DNA of 64,000 bases from JBBQNJ01 sp038329845 (GCA_038329845.1 JBBQNJ010000002.1:62001-126000), one strand, 5' to 3'; numbered from the stretch's first letter, positions 44,964 through 53,321 are shown. A program made the numbers and translations. Notes: generated by a model not told the origin, from the sequence alone.

Positions 44964-45980
44964 CTAACTGCATCGGGCCAGTGTTTGCCCGGCTTGTTTC
45001 ACAAAAGGCACGCACCGGGGCGGTAAAGCGCCGGCGGGTTTCCGACATTTTTCCGCCAGCATTTCGACCGCGCCTTGGCCGATGGCAAAGTGCGGCAAAA
45101 GCATGGACGTCAGATACAGACCCGCGTCGAGCACCTGGTCGCCGGCGAGGCAGACCACGCTCAAATCACGGGGGACCTGCAACCCGTTGGCTGCTGCGGC
45201 AAGCATGACACGGCGGGCGTCATCATCGGAGTAGCAAACGACGGCGGTGGGTCGGTCGTCCGATGCGAGCAACTCGTGCAGGGCTTGAACCGCCTGGCCG
45301 CTGTAAAGAAGTTTTTGGTTGCCGAATCGGCGGGGTTGCAGCCCGGCCCGGGTCATCACGTCCGCATAGCCGGTATGGCGGTCGATGCCGCTGTAGTGCG
45401 CCTCGGCGGTCGCGGGGGTGATGAAGTCGATGTAGGCGATGTTGCAATGCCCCGCTTCGATTACCTGACGGGTGAGTTCGGCACCGGCGAGTCTGTCATC
45501 GGGATAAATGCAATCGGTGTCATGCTGGGAATTGATCCAGACCGCCGGCAGGCCGTATTGCTTGATCAGTTCGACCATCTTGGCGGGGATGTGGGCGTTG
45601 TAGTTGACCAGCAGCCCATCGGAGCAGAGTTCGCGGAGGAGTTTGGGGACGCGGGCGGGATCGGTGAGTGCGTCATCGCCGAGGGTTTCGACCATGAGGT
45701 GTTTATTGAGGTCTTTAAGCCCGGCCTGGATGCCGCGAAGGAGTTGGCCGGGGAGGAGGGAGTCGGCGTAGGATTCGGAAAGCAGCAGGGCAACCGCGTC
45801 GAATCGACCGCTTGCGGTGGATCGTGCGGCGGTGTTGACGCGATATCCCAGTCGCTGCGCGGCTTTGAAGACGCGCGAACGGGTTTCGTCACTGTAAACC
45901 GACGAACCGTTGAGTACACGGCTGACCGTGGGGCGGGAAACCCCGCAGTCCTCGGCGATTTGTTGGGAGGTGACAGCCAT
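44964..45980 (-). CDS. LacI/GalR-family transcriptional regulator
   Basis: The 338-residue protein has an N-terminal helix-turn-helix and hinge (TSQQIAEDCGVSRPTVSRVL, then ARSTASGRF) and a periplasmic-binding-protein-like effector domain (VALLLSESYADSLLPGQLLR; AVVCYSDDDARRVMLAAAAN). The ligand is likely a sugar or nucleoside but cannot be specified. Its promoter overlaps a palindrome typical of an operator, so it probably represses itself. The PEP-CTERM gene starts 65 bp after its stop and may be in the same transcript. The C-terminal part (PRCVPFVKQAGQTLARC) is shorter than in many relatives. Confidence 0.92.
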   Translation of the reverse strand: MAVTSQQIAEDCGVSRPTVSRVLNGSSVYSDETRSRVFKAAQRLGYRVNTAARSTASGRFDAVALLLSESYADSLLPGQLLRGIQAGLKDLNKHLMVETLGDDALTDPARVPKLLRELCSDGLLVNYNAHIPAKMVELIKQYGLPAVWINSQHDTDCIYPDDRLAGAELTRQVIEAGHCNIAYIDFITPATAEAHYSGIDRHTGYADVMTRAGLQPRRFGNQKLLYSGQAVQALHELLASDDRPTAVVCYSDDDARRVMLAAAANGLQVPRDLSVVCLAGDQVLDAGLYLTSMLLPHFAIGQGAVEMLAEKCRKPAGALPPRCVPFVKQAGQTLARCS

Positions 45981-46034
45981 GGGAACCCGTCGTAAACATT
46001 GAACGCGGAATCGCTCGTAATTACGCGATATCCT

Positions 46035-46062
46035 ATTATCTACGCGCGTGCGTAAAAGTCAA
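46035..46062 (-). promoter_or_regulatory. LacI-gene promoter with operator in the -35/-10 spacer
   Basis: On the minus strand, TTGACT (46062-46057) and GATAAT (46040-46035) are separated by 16 bp. The spacer contains TACGCACGCGCGTA (46054-46041), a 14-bp palindrome with six of seven pairs matching and a central CG, the hallmark of LacI-family operators. The -10 lies 54 bp from the LacI start codon. TTACGCG half-sites recur nearby at 46021 and 46085. Binding here would block RNA polymerase, giving autorepression. Confidence 0.7.
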
Positions 46063-46170
46063 GAAAAATATTTTTGGGTCGCATTTTACGCGGCAGCAGG
46101 AGGTGAGGCGGGATCACAGAGGGTCACTGATTGGCCAATTCTTGCTGCAGTAGGTGCGTTTGTGGTGGGA

Positions 46171-46455
46171 TCAAAGCAACGATCTTTCATCAGGCAGGGG
46201 TTCGACGATGCCGTCGAGGAGGAGTCGGATGGTTTGCCACATGACCCAGCATTCTAGGCCGAAGGGGATGAAACCGATCAGGCCGACGAGGGGCATTTCA
46301 AAGTAGCGGTAATGTTCCAGCGAGCCGAGGAAGGGGAGGCAGTAGGTCCATTTGGCGAAGGCGTAATAGTTCCAGAACTCCCAGAGCAGGCCGCAGACCA
46401 ATCCGCCGGCGAAGGCGGCCAGGAAACCGGGAGCCTTCGGCCCGATTCGATGCGT
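46171..46455 (-). pseudogene. C-terminal remnant of a polytopic membrane protein
   Basis: An open frame of about 95 codons reads into membrane-type sequence: PGFLAAFAGGLVCGLLWEFW, then a loop and a second helix ending in LECWVMWQTIRLLLDG. No start codon suits it. Upstream it meets a TGA (46458-46456) inside the loop of a 12-bp inverted repeat. It therefore looks like the tail of a larger gene whose front has been lost. The family is not identified. The 360 bp beyond contain only a short hairpin (46511-46526) and an eight-T run at 46544. Confidence 0.6.
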
Positions 46456-46472
46456 TCAGTGGGCCGAAGGCT
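46432..46472. repeat. Inverted repeat with 12-bp arms at a gene break point
   Basis: AGCCTTCGGCCC (46432-46443) pairs perfectly with GGGCCGAAGGCT (46461-46472) around a 17-base loop. The arm nearer the remnant gene overlaps its first codons. Its position at the truncation suggests a small mobile or recombinogenic element rather than a terminator; no T-run follows. Confidence 0.75.
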
Positions 46473-46809
46473 TCCGTATGGAGAGAGTCTCGGTGCATCC
46501 CAGCCTGTCTTGCCCTTGACAGGGCAGAAACAGGTGGGCGCGCTTTTTTTTGTGAGGCGATCGCCAGACGCGGATGGATCGCGCGAATCGGGCTATAGGC
46601 CAGAAGCCAGCGTGGACGCTCCCAGCCCGCCGGGGCCGACCGGAGCCGTCACTTGGGAGCGATCTGTGGCTTGAAGTCGCTATGCCGATCGCGGGCCAGA
46701 GTGAGACAACCCATTTGGAGATACACGGGATACCCGGGCAGGTTCCGAGCCGTTGTAGATGTCTCACCGAAGGCCGCAAGCGGTATATGAGTCGAGGGGG
46801 GGTCGAAAG

Positions 46810-46880
46810 CTGGGGTACTAGGATTCGAACCTAGACAAGCAGATTCAGAGTCTGCTGTGCTACCGTTACACCATACCCCA
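46810..46880 (-). tRNA. tRNA-Gln (anticodon CTG)
   Basis: Read on the minus strand, the acceptor stem TGGGGTA pairs with TACCCCA. The anticodon arm GCAGA-CTCTGAA-TCTGC gives anticodon CTG, decoding CAG. The T arm is CTAGG-TTCGAAT-CCTAG. The 3' CCA is not encoded. It stands alone, with degenerate repeats on one side and a gene remnant on the other. Confidence 0.95.
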
Positions 46881-47008
46881 TTCAATCCAGCGGCCCGATG
46901 ATAGGGGAACGGCCCAATGTGTCAAGATTCGCGGGAAATCTTCTCAATGGCGCACGGCAGGGCTAATGCATGTCGATTTCACCGTTTCTCGGGATTTTCA
47001 GGCTTGAG

Positions 47009-47170
47009 GCCGTGAACAAGCGGTTTCAAGGCGTACTCACAGGCTCGGCATATTCCGCCCCGATGTTGCGATGACACCCCCCCCTGGCCCCCGGGGCCTG
47101 CGCCGCGTACTCACCGCCTCGGCATATTCCGCTCCGATGTTGCCCCAGCCGTGAACAAGCGGTTTCAAGG
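47009..47170. repeat. Nested direct repeats beside tRNA-Gln
   Basis: A 23-bp sequence (beginning GCCGTGAACAAGCGG) occurs identically at 47009-47031 and 47148-47170. A 39-bp sequence (with core CTCGGCATATTCCGC) occurs at 47031-47069 and 47105-47143 with about three differences. The arrangement is A-B-spacer-B-A with both pairs in direct orientation. A C-rich run (CACCCCCCCC) lies in the spacer. No reading frame through the region looks like a conserved protein. Confidence 0.8.
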
Positions 47171-47706
47171 GGTACTCGCGGGACTCGCCGCACTTCTTCG
47201 GCTCCCCGAAGCCCTGAACCCGGGATGGGCGTGCGGGTATTTTTTCGAACTTCCCAGGTTTCAGAGGGAAAACGCGGTTTCCGAATGGCCATGAGGGTTG
47301 GTTTCCTGAACCCGTGCAAAAATCCGTGGGCACGCCCCCCCCGGGGCTCCGGGATGACTCATGACGTCAAGGAGTTGACAATATCGCTCGACCGGGCAAG
47401 GATAGCTCATCGGATCAACCGCTGCGGCGGATTATCCGATGATGGGGTAGTCGCTCCGCTATGAGACTCAACATCGCCAAGGCCGCCTGAAGAGCGCCGC
47501 TGATCCATTCCGCCCGGTTGCAGCCCTTTCTTCCCGCCCAGCCCTCACGAGGAACGTTTCTCACCACCGAAGCTGTCGAAAGATCCGATTGTCGGACCTT
47601 CAACGTCATCAATTCCAAGTCGCGCTTGCCGAGCACCGCCGTTGCGGTCGGGCGAGCGAGGCGAATCGCACGTCCCGCGGGGCGTGCCTACCATCGAAGA
47701 AAAAAT
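47171..47706. other. Gene-free stretch upstream of rnr
   Basis: These 536 bp precede the RNase R start. A TTGACA (47375-47380) is a good -35, but no matching -10 lies at the right spacing. Reading frames that extend rnr upstream have non-conserved, Arg/Ser-rich sequence and are not accepted as coding. No RNA gene is recognised. Confidence 0.45.
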
Positions 47707-50064
47707 ATGTCTGAACTGGAAAAAAAGATTCTTGAACATGTGGCCAGCGCCGGCTATCGCCCGCAGCAGCCACGAAAACTGGCCGACGAACTGGAGTTGG
47801 CCGAACCGTCGTATCAGCAATTCCGCACGGCATTGCGTGACCTGATGCACCAGGGGCGGATCATTCTGGGCGCTCGCGGGGCGATCATGCCCCCGAGCAG
47901 CACTCAGGGTCGCAATGAAATCATCGGCACGTTCCGCCAGAACCGCAAAGGGTTCGGGTTCGTCATCCCGACCGATCCCTCGAGTCACGCGGACTTGTAC
48001 ATCGGTCGCGGGGAAAACGGCACGGCCCTGACCGGGGACGTGGTGCGGGCGCGGATCATTCATCGCGGTGAGCGTGATGGCAAATCGCTGTGCGAGGGAC
48101 GGATCGTCGAGATCCTCAAGCGCGGCAAGAACCGCTTCGTCGGATCGCTGCTGCGCCAAGATCACACCTGGCTGGTCATGCCGGATGGCAACACGCTACC
48201 CGAGCCGATCCTCACCCCCGACGCCGCGTCACGCCACCTCAAGCCGGGCACGAAAGTGGTCGTGGAACTGACTCGCTATCCCGAGTCCGGCCAACGTGGC
48301 CAGGGCGTAATCACCGATGTGCTGGGCGAGGCCGGGGAAAAGGATGTGGACCTGCGCAGCGTCCTGGTGCAGTTCAATCTGCCCGATGCCTTCCCCGACG
48401 CCGCCTGGCAGCAGGCGCGCGATGCGGTGGATCGGTTCGATCCCTCGAGCGACATGGCCCGGCGAGAGGATTTATCCGGCATGGTGATCTGCACCATCGA
48501 CCCCGACGATGCCAAGGACTACGACGATGCGATCAGCCTTCGTCAAGTTGAGGGAGGCGACTGGGAACTGGGGGTGCATATCGCCGATGTGTCGCATTTT
48601 GTGCCGGAAGGTTCGGCGTTGGATGAAGAGGCTCGCGAGCGCGGCAACAGCGCATACTTTCCGGGGTTCGTGATCCCGATGCTGCCGGAGATTTTATCCA
48701 ACGGGGTCTGCTCGTTGCAGGAAGGGGTTCCGCGGCTGTGCAAGAGCGCGTTCATCATCTACGACGACCAGGCCCGTCCGGTGCGAAGCCGATTCGCCTC
48801 GACGATCATCCGATCGGCCAACCGGCTGCGCTATCGCGAAGCACAGGCGATCATCGACGCAGAAAAGATCATTCCCCATCCCGATGGACCGCGTCCGATC
48901 GGGCAGTACAAGCCCGAAGTGGTGAGTCTGCTGGGGCAGATGAACGACCTGGCCACGCGGCTGCAAAAGCGCCGCCGCGAACAGGGACAATTGGTGCTGG
49001 ATCTGCCCGAGGTCGAGCTGGTGCTGGACGAGAACGGTCGGGTGGCCGATGCGATTCCCGAGGATCAGAGCTTCACCCACACGCTGATCGAGATGTTCAT
49101 GGTCGAAGCCAACGAGGCGGTGGCGCGGCTGCTGGATGGGATCGACGTGCCGTTCCTGCGTCGGGTGCATCCCGATCCGGACCTGGATGCCTCCTCACGG
49201 CTTCGGATGTTCGTCGAGGTGGCCGGGCATCGGGTGCCCAAGGATCTGGATCGCAAGGCACTGCAAAAACTGCTGGACTCGATCAAGGGCCGTCCCGAGG
49301 CGTTCGCCATCAACCTGGCGGTGCTCAAGAGCCTCACGCGGGCGGAGTATTCGCCGCAGCCGGTGGGACATTACGCGCTGGCGAGCGAACACTATTGCCA
49401 CTTCACTTCGCCGATCCGGCGCTACGCCGATCTGACGATCCATCGGCTGCTCGATAAATATCTCGAAGCGGTCGAAGCGGTCGAAGCGGGCGGGCGGCGA
49501 AATCGGCGCGGCAAAGTCGAGCTGGACGGGGTGCCGTCGGTCGATGATCTGGTGCAGCTTGGGCGGCATCTGAGCTTCACCGAACGACGGGCCGAGGATG
49601 CCGAGCGCGAGCTGCGCCAGGTGAAGGTGCTGGAACTGCTCAGCGGGAAAATCGGGGAGGAATACCTCGGCGTGATCACGGGGATCACCGGGTTCGGCAT
49701 CTTCATCCAGATCAAGGATTACCTGATCGATGGATTGATTCGCTACGAAGACCTGATGGACGACTGGTGGGATGTGGATGAGCGGGCCGGGGCGATCCGC
49801 GGGCAGCGCACCGGGCGCAAGATCGGGATCGGAGATGTGGTCAAGGTGTCGATCGTGAAGGTGGACATGCCCCGTCGAGAGCTGGATCTTGCGATCACGG
49901 AACTGCTCGGCCGCAGTGGAGGCGGGCCCGGGGGCGGCGCGGTTGCCGGCGCGCGGATCGAGCGACCCGCGCCGCGCGGCAAGGAACTTAGCAAGAGCAA
50001 AAGCCCCCGCGGCGGGGAATCACGGCGAAATCGCCAGAGCAAGGTCCGGGATCGGCGCCGCTGA
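47707..50064 (+). CDS. rnr: Ribonuclease R
   Basis: RNase R is a 3'-5' exoribonuclease that degrades structured RNA and helps in tmRNA-linked quality control. The 785-residue protein has an N-terminal winged helix (LEKKILEHVASAGYRPQQPR), cold-shock domains (GTFRQNRKGFGFVIPTDP), the RNB domain with the metal-binding aspartates in TIDPDDAKDYDDAISL near residue 260, a late RNB motif (YCHFTSPIRRYADLTIHRLL), and an S1 domain (YLGVITGITGFGIFIQIKDY). The C-terminus is a basic, Gly/Ser/Lys/Arg-rich tail. ATG 47707 gives the usual N-terminus; GAAG lies about seven bases before it. Confidence 0.95.
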   Translation: MSELEKKILEHVASAGYRPQQPRKLADELELAEPSYQQFRTALRDLMHQGRIILGARGAIMPPSSTQGRNEIIGTFRQNRKGFGFVIPTDPSSHADLYIGRGENGTALTGDVVRARIIHRGERDGKSLCEGRIVEILKRGKNRFVGSLLRQDHTWLVMPDGNTLPEPILTPDAASRHLKPGTKVVVELTRYPESGQRGQGVITDVLGEAGEKDVDLRSVLVQFNLPDAFPDAAWQQARDAVDRFDPSSDMARREDLSGMVICTIDPDDAKDYDDAISLRQVEGGDWELGVHIADVSHFVPEGSALDEEARERGNSAYFPGFVIPMLPEILSNGVCSLQEGVPRLCKSAFIIYDDQARPVRSRFASTIIRSANRLRYREAQAIIDAEKIIPHPDGPRPIGQYKPEVVSLLGQMNDLATRLQKRRREQGQLVLDLPEVELVLDENGRVADAIPEDQSFTHTLIEMFMVEANEAVARLLDGIDVPFLRRVHPDPDLDASSRLRMFVEVAGHRVPKDLDRKALQKLLDSIKGRPEAFAINLAVLKSLTRAEYSPQPVGHYALASEHYCHFTSPIRRYADLTIHRLLDKYLEAVEAVEAGGRRNRRGKVELDGVPSVDDLVQLGRHLSFTERRAEDAERELRQVKVLELLSGKIGEEYLGVITGITGFGIFIQIKDYLIDGLIRYEDLMDDWWDVDERAGAIRGQRTGRKIGIGDVVKVSIVKVDMPRRELDLAITELLGRSGGGPGGGAVAGARIERPAPRGKELSKSKSPRGGESRRNRQSKVRDRRR

Positions 50065-50174
50065 TGGTGAATGCGCAACAACGCCCCGGGATTCGGGCAG
50101 GCGCTATCCCATCGTCGAGGCCTCAGCGCGGCATCGAGTCTGGCCGCGGGTTCGATCGTCGCCGTGACATCGGG

Positions 50175-50267
50175 TTAGATTTTCCCGCTTTTCTTAAGCA
50201 GGATCCACGCGACGATCAGCACGACCAGCAGGATGCCCGAGGCGATCTGGAGAGTATAAGAGTCCAT
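50175..50267 (-). CDS. Candidate 30-residue single-pass membrane protein
   Basis: ATG 50267 opens MDSYTLQIASGILLVVLIVA followed by WILLKKSGKI: one membrane helix and a positively charged tail, as in many small bacterial membrane proteins. The ribosome-binding site is poor. It lies alone between rnr and the TRASH-domain gene. The assignment rests on the helix and charge pattern only. Confidence 0.4.
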   Translation of the reverse strand: MDSYTLQIASGILLVVLIVAWILLKKSGKI

Positions 50268-50348
50268 GGGGACACATTTTACCCTAGGGCGAGGATAAAA
50301 AGCCAACCCTTGGTCGCGTCCGCGACAGGGCTCCCAAAAAATAAAACC

Positions 50349-50464
50349 CGCGAGCGAACGCCGTTCACGCAAGGGCCAAAGTCGGCGACCTCAACTGTAT
50401 TTTTAGGACCGATAAATCGGGTTTTCCAGCCGGTTGCAACTTAGGTGTATGGCATTCGCTCGCG
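50349..50464. repeat. Inverted repeat with 14-bp arms
   Basis: CGCGAGCGAACGCC (50349-50362) is matched by GGCATTCGCTCGCG (50451-50464) with one mismatch, enclosing 88 bp. The right arm also contains the palindrome GCTCGCGAGC. It lies directly upstream of the TRASH-domain gene promoter region and could be a regulatory or mobile relic. Confidence 0.55.
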
Positions 50465-50502
50465 AGCATTATTTTTTGAACCAAAACATCCTGCCGGTGC
50501 GT

Positions 50503-50508
50503 TATAAT
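50503..50508 (+). promoter_or_regulatory. Probable -10 element of the TRASH-domain gene
   Basis: TATAAT is a perfect -10 hexamer 36 bp before the start codon at 50545. A TTGAAC at 50476-50481 is 21 bp away, longer than the usual 17, so the -35 is uncertain. The transcript would have a leader of about 30 bases including CCAAGGAG. Confidence 0.55.
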
Positions 50509-50544
50509 GGGTGTAACGATTTCTCTTACTCCAAGGAGTGTGCT

Positions 50545-50871
50545 ATGCAAATGGGCAAGAAACTGGCGGTTTGGTTTGGCGCGGCGATGATCGGGACGGC
50601 TTCGATGGCGTTCGCCGCCGATGCGGGCGCGGACGCAAAGAAGCCCGAGAAGCCGTATCCGTTGACGGTCTGCGTGGTGTCGGGCGAGAAGCTCGGCGAA
50701 ATGGGTAAAGCGCACGTGATCGACTACGAGGGGCGGGAGATTCGCTTCTGCTGCCGCGACTGCGAGAAGACGTTCCGGAAGAACCCGGAGAAATACCTCA
50801 AGAAGCTGGATGCGGCAGAGAAGGCCGCGGAAAAGCCGGCGGATGCGGAAAAGCCGGCAGATAAGGAGTAG
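50545..50871 (+). CDS. Exported TRASH/YHS-like metal-binding protein
   Basis: The 108-residue protein begins at ATG 50545 after a strong AAGGAG. It has a signal peptide (LAVWFGAAMIGTASMAFA), a TRASH/YHS-like core (YPLTVCVVSGEKLGEMG, then FCCRDCEKTFRKNPEKYLKK) with four cysteines suited to metal binding, and an Ala/Glu/Lys/Pro-rich tail (KPADAEKPADKE). Such domains sense or buffer metals such as copper or iron. Its end contains the ribosome-binding site of the next gene. Confidence 0.8.
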   Translation: MQMGKKLAVWFGAAMIGTASMAFAADAGADAKKPEKPYPLTVCVVSGEKLGEMGKAHVIDYEGREIRFCCRDCEKTFRKNPEKYLKKLDAAEKAAEKPADAEKPADKE

Positions 50872-50873
50872 TC

Positions 50874-51680
50874 CTGGCGCTCCAGCGCGTCGATCGTCCG
50901 GGGTGTCTGTCGTACTACGTCTCGCCGCTGCTGCGTGAGGCGGGGGTGGCGCACGCCTTTTCGACGCGGCTGGGGGGGAGCAGTCCCCCGCCGTTCGATT
51001 CGTTCAACCTGGGCAATCCCAATGGATGTCCCGTGCAGGATGATTACGCCCGCATCTGGGACCACTACGCGCAGCTTCAATCGGCGATCGGGCGCGGGGA
51101 TGGACAGTTGTGCCGGGTACACCAGGTGCATGGCGCCGAGGTTGTCGAGGTCGCGGGCCTGCCGTGGGATTCGGGTCGGAAGGCCGATGCGCTGGTGACG
51201 ATGCGTCCGGAGGCGGTATTGAGCGTGCGGGTGGCCGACTGCGTGCCGGTGCTGATCGCCGGTGCCGATGGCCGGGCGGTGGCCGCGGCGCACGCCGGAT
51301 GGCGCGGGGTGGTCGGTGGGGTCGTTCCGCAGGCGATCGGCGAGCTGCGGCGTCTTGGCGGCTATGGGGCACGACAGGTGATCGTGGCGATCGGCCCGTG
51401 CATCGGGTTCGATGCGTTCGAGGTCGGCGACGAAGTGCTCGATGCCTTCGCTCGTGTATTTCCCGATGCACCGGAACTGATTCGCCGTTGCGGCGACGGC
51501 AAAGGGCACATTGATCTTCGCGGTGCCGCGCGTCGGCAGGCGATCGAGATGGGGATCGATCCTGTTGCTATCGATACCACCGACCGATGCACGTTCACCC
51601 ACGCCAAGGAGTTCTATTCCCATCGGCGCGATGCCGGCGTGACCGGGCGGATGGCCGCGCTCATCGCGACGGCGCGGTAG
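50874..51680 (+). CDS. pgeF: Polyphenol oxidoreductase/purine nucleoside hydrolase-like (YfiH/PgeF)
   Basis: YfiH/PgeF-family proteins have been described as purine nucleoside phosphorylases and as peptidoglycan-editing factors. The sequence shows HAFSTRLGGSSPPPFDSFNL, the zinc-site motif RVADCVPVLIAGADG, AAAHAGWRGVVGG with the catalytic histidine, and IGPCIGFDAFEVGDEVL. The first methionine-type codon is GTG 50946, but family members normally have about 25 residues before HAFSTR. The frame upstream is open and has a CTG at 50874, five bases after AAGGAG, which gives 268 residues (LALQRVDRPGCLSYYVSPLL). The choice of CTG is inferred. The 3' end overlaps the S10 peptidase gene by 20 bp. Confidence 0.85.
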   Translation: MALQRVDRPGCLSYYVSPLLREAGVAHAFSTRLGGSSPPPFDSFNLGNPNGCPVQDDYARIWDHYAQLQSAIGRGDGQLCRVHQVHGAEVVEVAGLPWDSGRKADALVTMRPEAVLSVRVADCVPVLIAGADGRAVAAAHAGWRGVVGGVVPQAIGELRRLGGYGARQVIVAIGPCIGFDAFEVGDEVLDAFARVFPDAPELIRRCGDGKGHIDLRGAARRQAIEMGIDPVAIDTTDRCTFTHAKEFYSHRRDAGVTGRMAALIATAR

Positions 51681-53190
51681 CCGGCTGGAGCGATTGCCGC
51701 ACGAAGCGGGCGATGTCGTCGTGAAGTTTTCGGCGCGATGCCGGGTCGTGATACATCATGTGACCGGCATCGTAGCGATGCTGAACCAGGTTGGGGCGCA
51801 GTTCGGGGGGAAGGTCCAGGTGGCGGAGCGTGTAATCGCACGCGAAATAGGGCGTGGCCAGATCGAATCGGCCCGATGCGAACATCACCTGCAGGTGCGG
51901 ATTGCGAACCATCGCCGACGCCAGCTTGTCCGACACCGAAAGATATCCCTGCCCGTCGCGTCCGAAATCCCAGGGATGCACCAGCCCGCTCAGCACTTCG
52001 TACGGAAGATCGTTCTCGTATTCCAGTGTCTCTCTGGCATAGGCATTCATCGCCGCGGTGTAGACGCCGAGGTAGCGCGACAGGCTGGGATCGTAACCGG
52101 CGGCGCGTTGCAGCGGATCGGCGTCCGGTCCGGTGATCGTGGCGTCGAAACGTCCGATGATTTTGCGGTTCGGATCGAGCAGCGCCTTCTGAAAGACCCA
52201 CGGGGGCACGCGCAGTTCGGCCTGGTCGATTAACTTCGCATCCAGGCCGGTCAGACGCGAGAGCTTGGCGATGATCGCTTGGCGCTGCGAGTCGTTCAGA
52301 GCCGACCCCCGCGCCAAGGCCGGGCCATAGTCCTCGATCGCGAAGGTCTCGGACTCCTCCATCGCCGCCGAGAAGTCCTTTTGCAGGGATTCCTCGAGCC
52401 GGCGGTGTTTCCATGCCGCGGCGGTGTAGGCGGGCAGGTAAAGCACATAGGGCAAATCGTTGCCGGCGTCGAAGGAAATCGTCTGGAAGTCCAGCACGAC
52501 GGAGATCAGCACGATGCCATTGAGATCGAGTCCGACGACTTCGTGCAGATGCTGGGCGAGCGCTGCGGCGCGGGTGGTGCCGTAACTTTCTCCGGCGAGA
52601 AACTTGGGGCTGAGCCAGCGCCGATATCGAGTCACGTAGAGCCGGATAAAGTCGGCGACGGCGCGGACATCCTGCTCGACGCCGAAAAAGTCTTCGCGTT
52701 TGGCGCCCGGTTCGAGGCGGCTGTAGCCGGTGCCAGGCGGGTCGATGAAGACCAGGTCGGTGAAGTCGAGCCAGGCCGATTCATTCTCGACCAGGCGGTA
52801 GGGCGGGGCCGGGGCGTTGTCGTCGGGATTCACATCGATCCGGCGCGGGCCAGCGGCGCCGAGGTGAAGCCACACCGCCGCGGCGCCCGGTCCGCCGTTG
52901 AAAACGAAGGTGATCGGGCGCTGGGCGGTGTTATCGACGGGAATCTTTTCGTAGGCGACGAAAAAGAGATTCGCCCGGGGCTTTCCCGTCGCCGGATCGT
53001 TCAAGGGCAATTGTCCGGCGGTGGCGCGATAATCGATCGAGCGACCGTCGATGACGACGCTGGCGGCTGTGACGGACAAGGGAGGATCGGCCGGCTTCGT
53101 CGCGGCGTGGCCCGTCGAGGTCGTCGCCGGCTGCGCGGCGACAATTGAAATCCAACCAAGCATCATCAGCGGCGGGATCAGCAATCTCAT
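51661..53190 (-). CDS. Exported S10-family serine carboxypeptidase-like protein
   Basis: This 509-residue protein with a signal peptide has the S10 alpha/beta-hydrolase features: FVFNGGPGAAAVWLHLGAAG near residue 95 (oxyanion region), the nucleophile in FLAGESYGTTRAAALAQHL near residue 200, the acid in FASGRFDLATPYF near 445, and the histidine in RYDAGHMMYHDP near 480. All three catalytic positions are present, so it should be active. It probably trims C-terminal residues from peptides in the periplasm or outside the cell. It is convergent with pgeF and divergent from gatA. Confidence 0.88.
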   Translation of the reverse strand: MRLLIPPLMMLGWISIVAAQPATTSTGHAATKPADPPLSVTAASVVIDGRSIDYRATAGQLPLNDPATGKPRANLFFVAYEKIPVDNTAQRPITFVFNGGPGAAAVWLHLGAAGPRRIDVNPDDNAPAPPYRLVENESAWLDFTDLVFIDPPGTGYSRLEPGAKREDFFGVEQDVRAVADFIRLYVTRYRRWLSPKFLAGESYGTTRAAALAQHLHEVVGLDLNGIVLISVVLDFQTISFDAGNDLPYVLYLPAYTAAAWKHRRLEESLQKDFSAAMEESETFAIEDYGPALARGSALNDSQRQAIIAKLSRLTGLDAKLIDQAELRVPPWVFQKALLDPNRKIIGRFDATITGPDADPLQRAAGYDPSLSRYLGVYTAAMNAYARETLEYENDLPYEVLSGLVHPWDFGRDGQGYLSVSDKLASAMVRNPHLQVMFASGRFDLATPYFACDYTLRHLDLPPELRPNLVQHRYDAGHMMYHDPASRRKLHDDIARFVRQSLQPATAPSR

Positions 53191-53321
53191 CCCCGAAAGT
53201 CTACCGAGGGCGGCGGAATTGGGAATCAGGAATTTGGAAAGTTTGAGATTCGAGAACGATCAATGAACCGGGGGGTGAAGGCTTGTCAGGGGGAACAGCT
53301 TTCCGTAGGCTTCGCCGCGCG

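Noticed and set aside
46511..46551. Hairpin plus T8 as an intrinsic terminator
   Set aside because: The T-run is 17 bases after the stem and no plus-strand gene ends upstream.
47009..47170. Possible CRISPR repeats
   Set aside because: Only two copies of each unit, interleaved, with no regular spacer and no cas genes.
47375..47380. TTGACA as an rnr promoter
   Set aside because: No -10-like hexamer lies 15-19 bp downstream.
47518..47706. Extending RNase R 63 codons upstream
   Set aside because: The added sequence is unconserved and Arg/Ser-rich, while ATG 47707 matches the family N-terminus.
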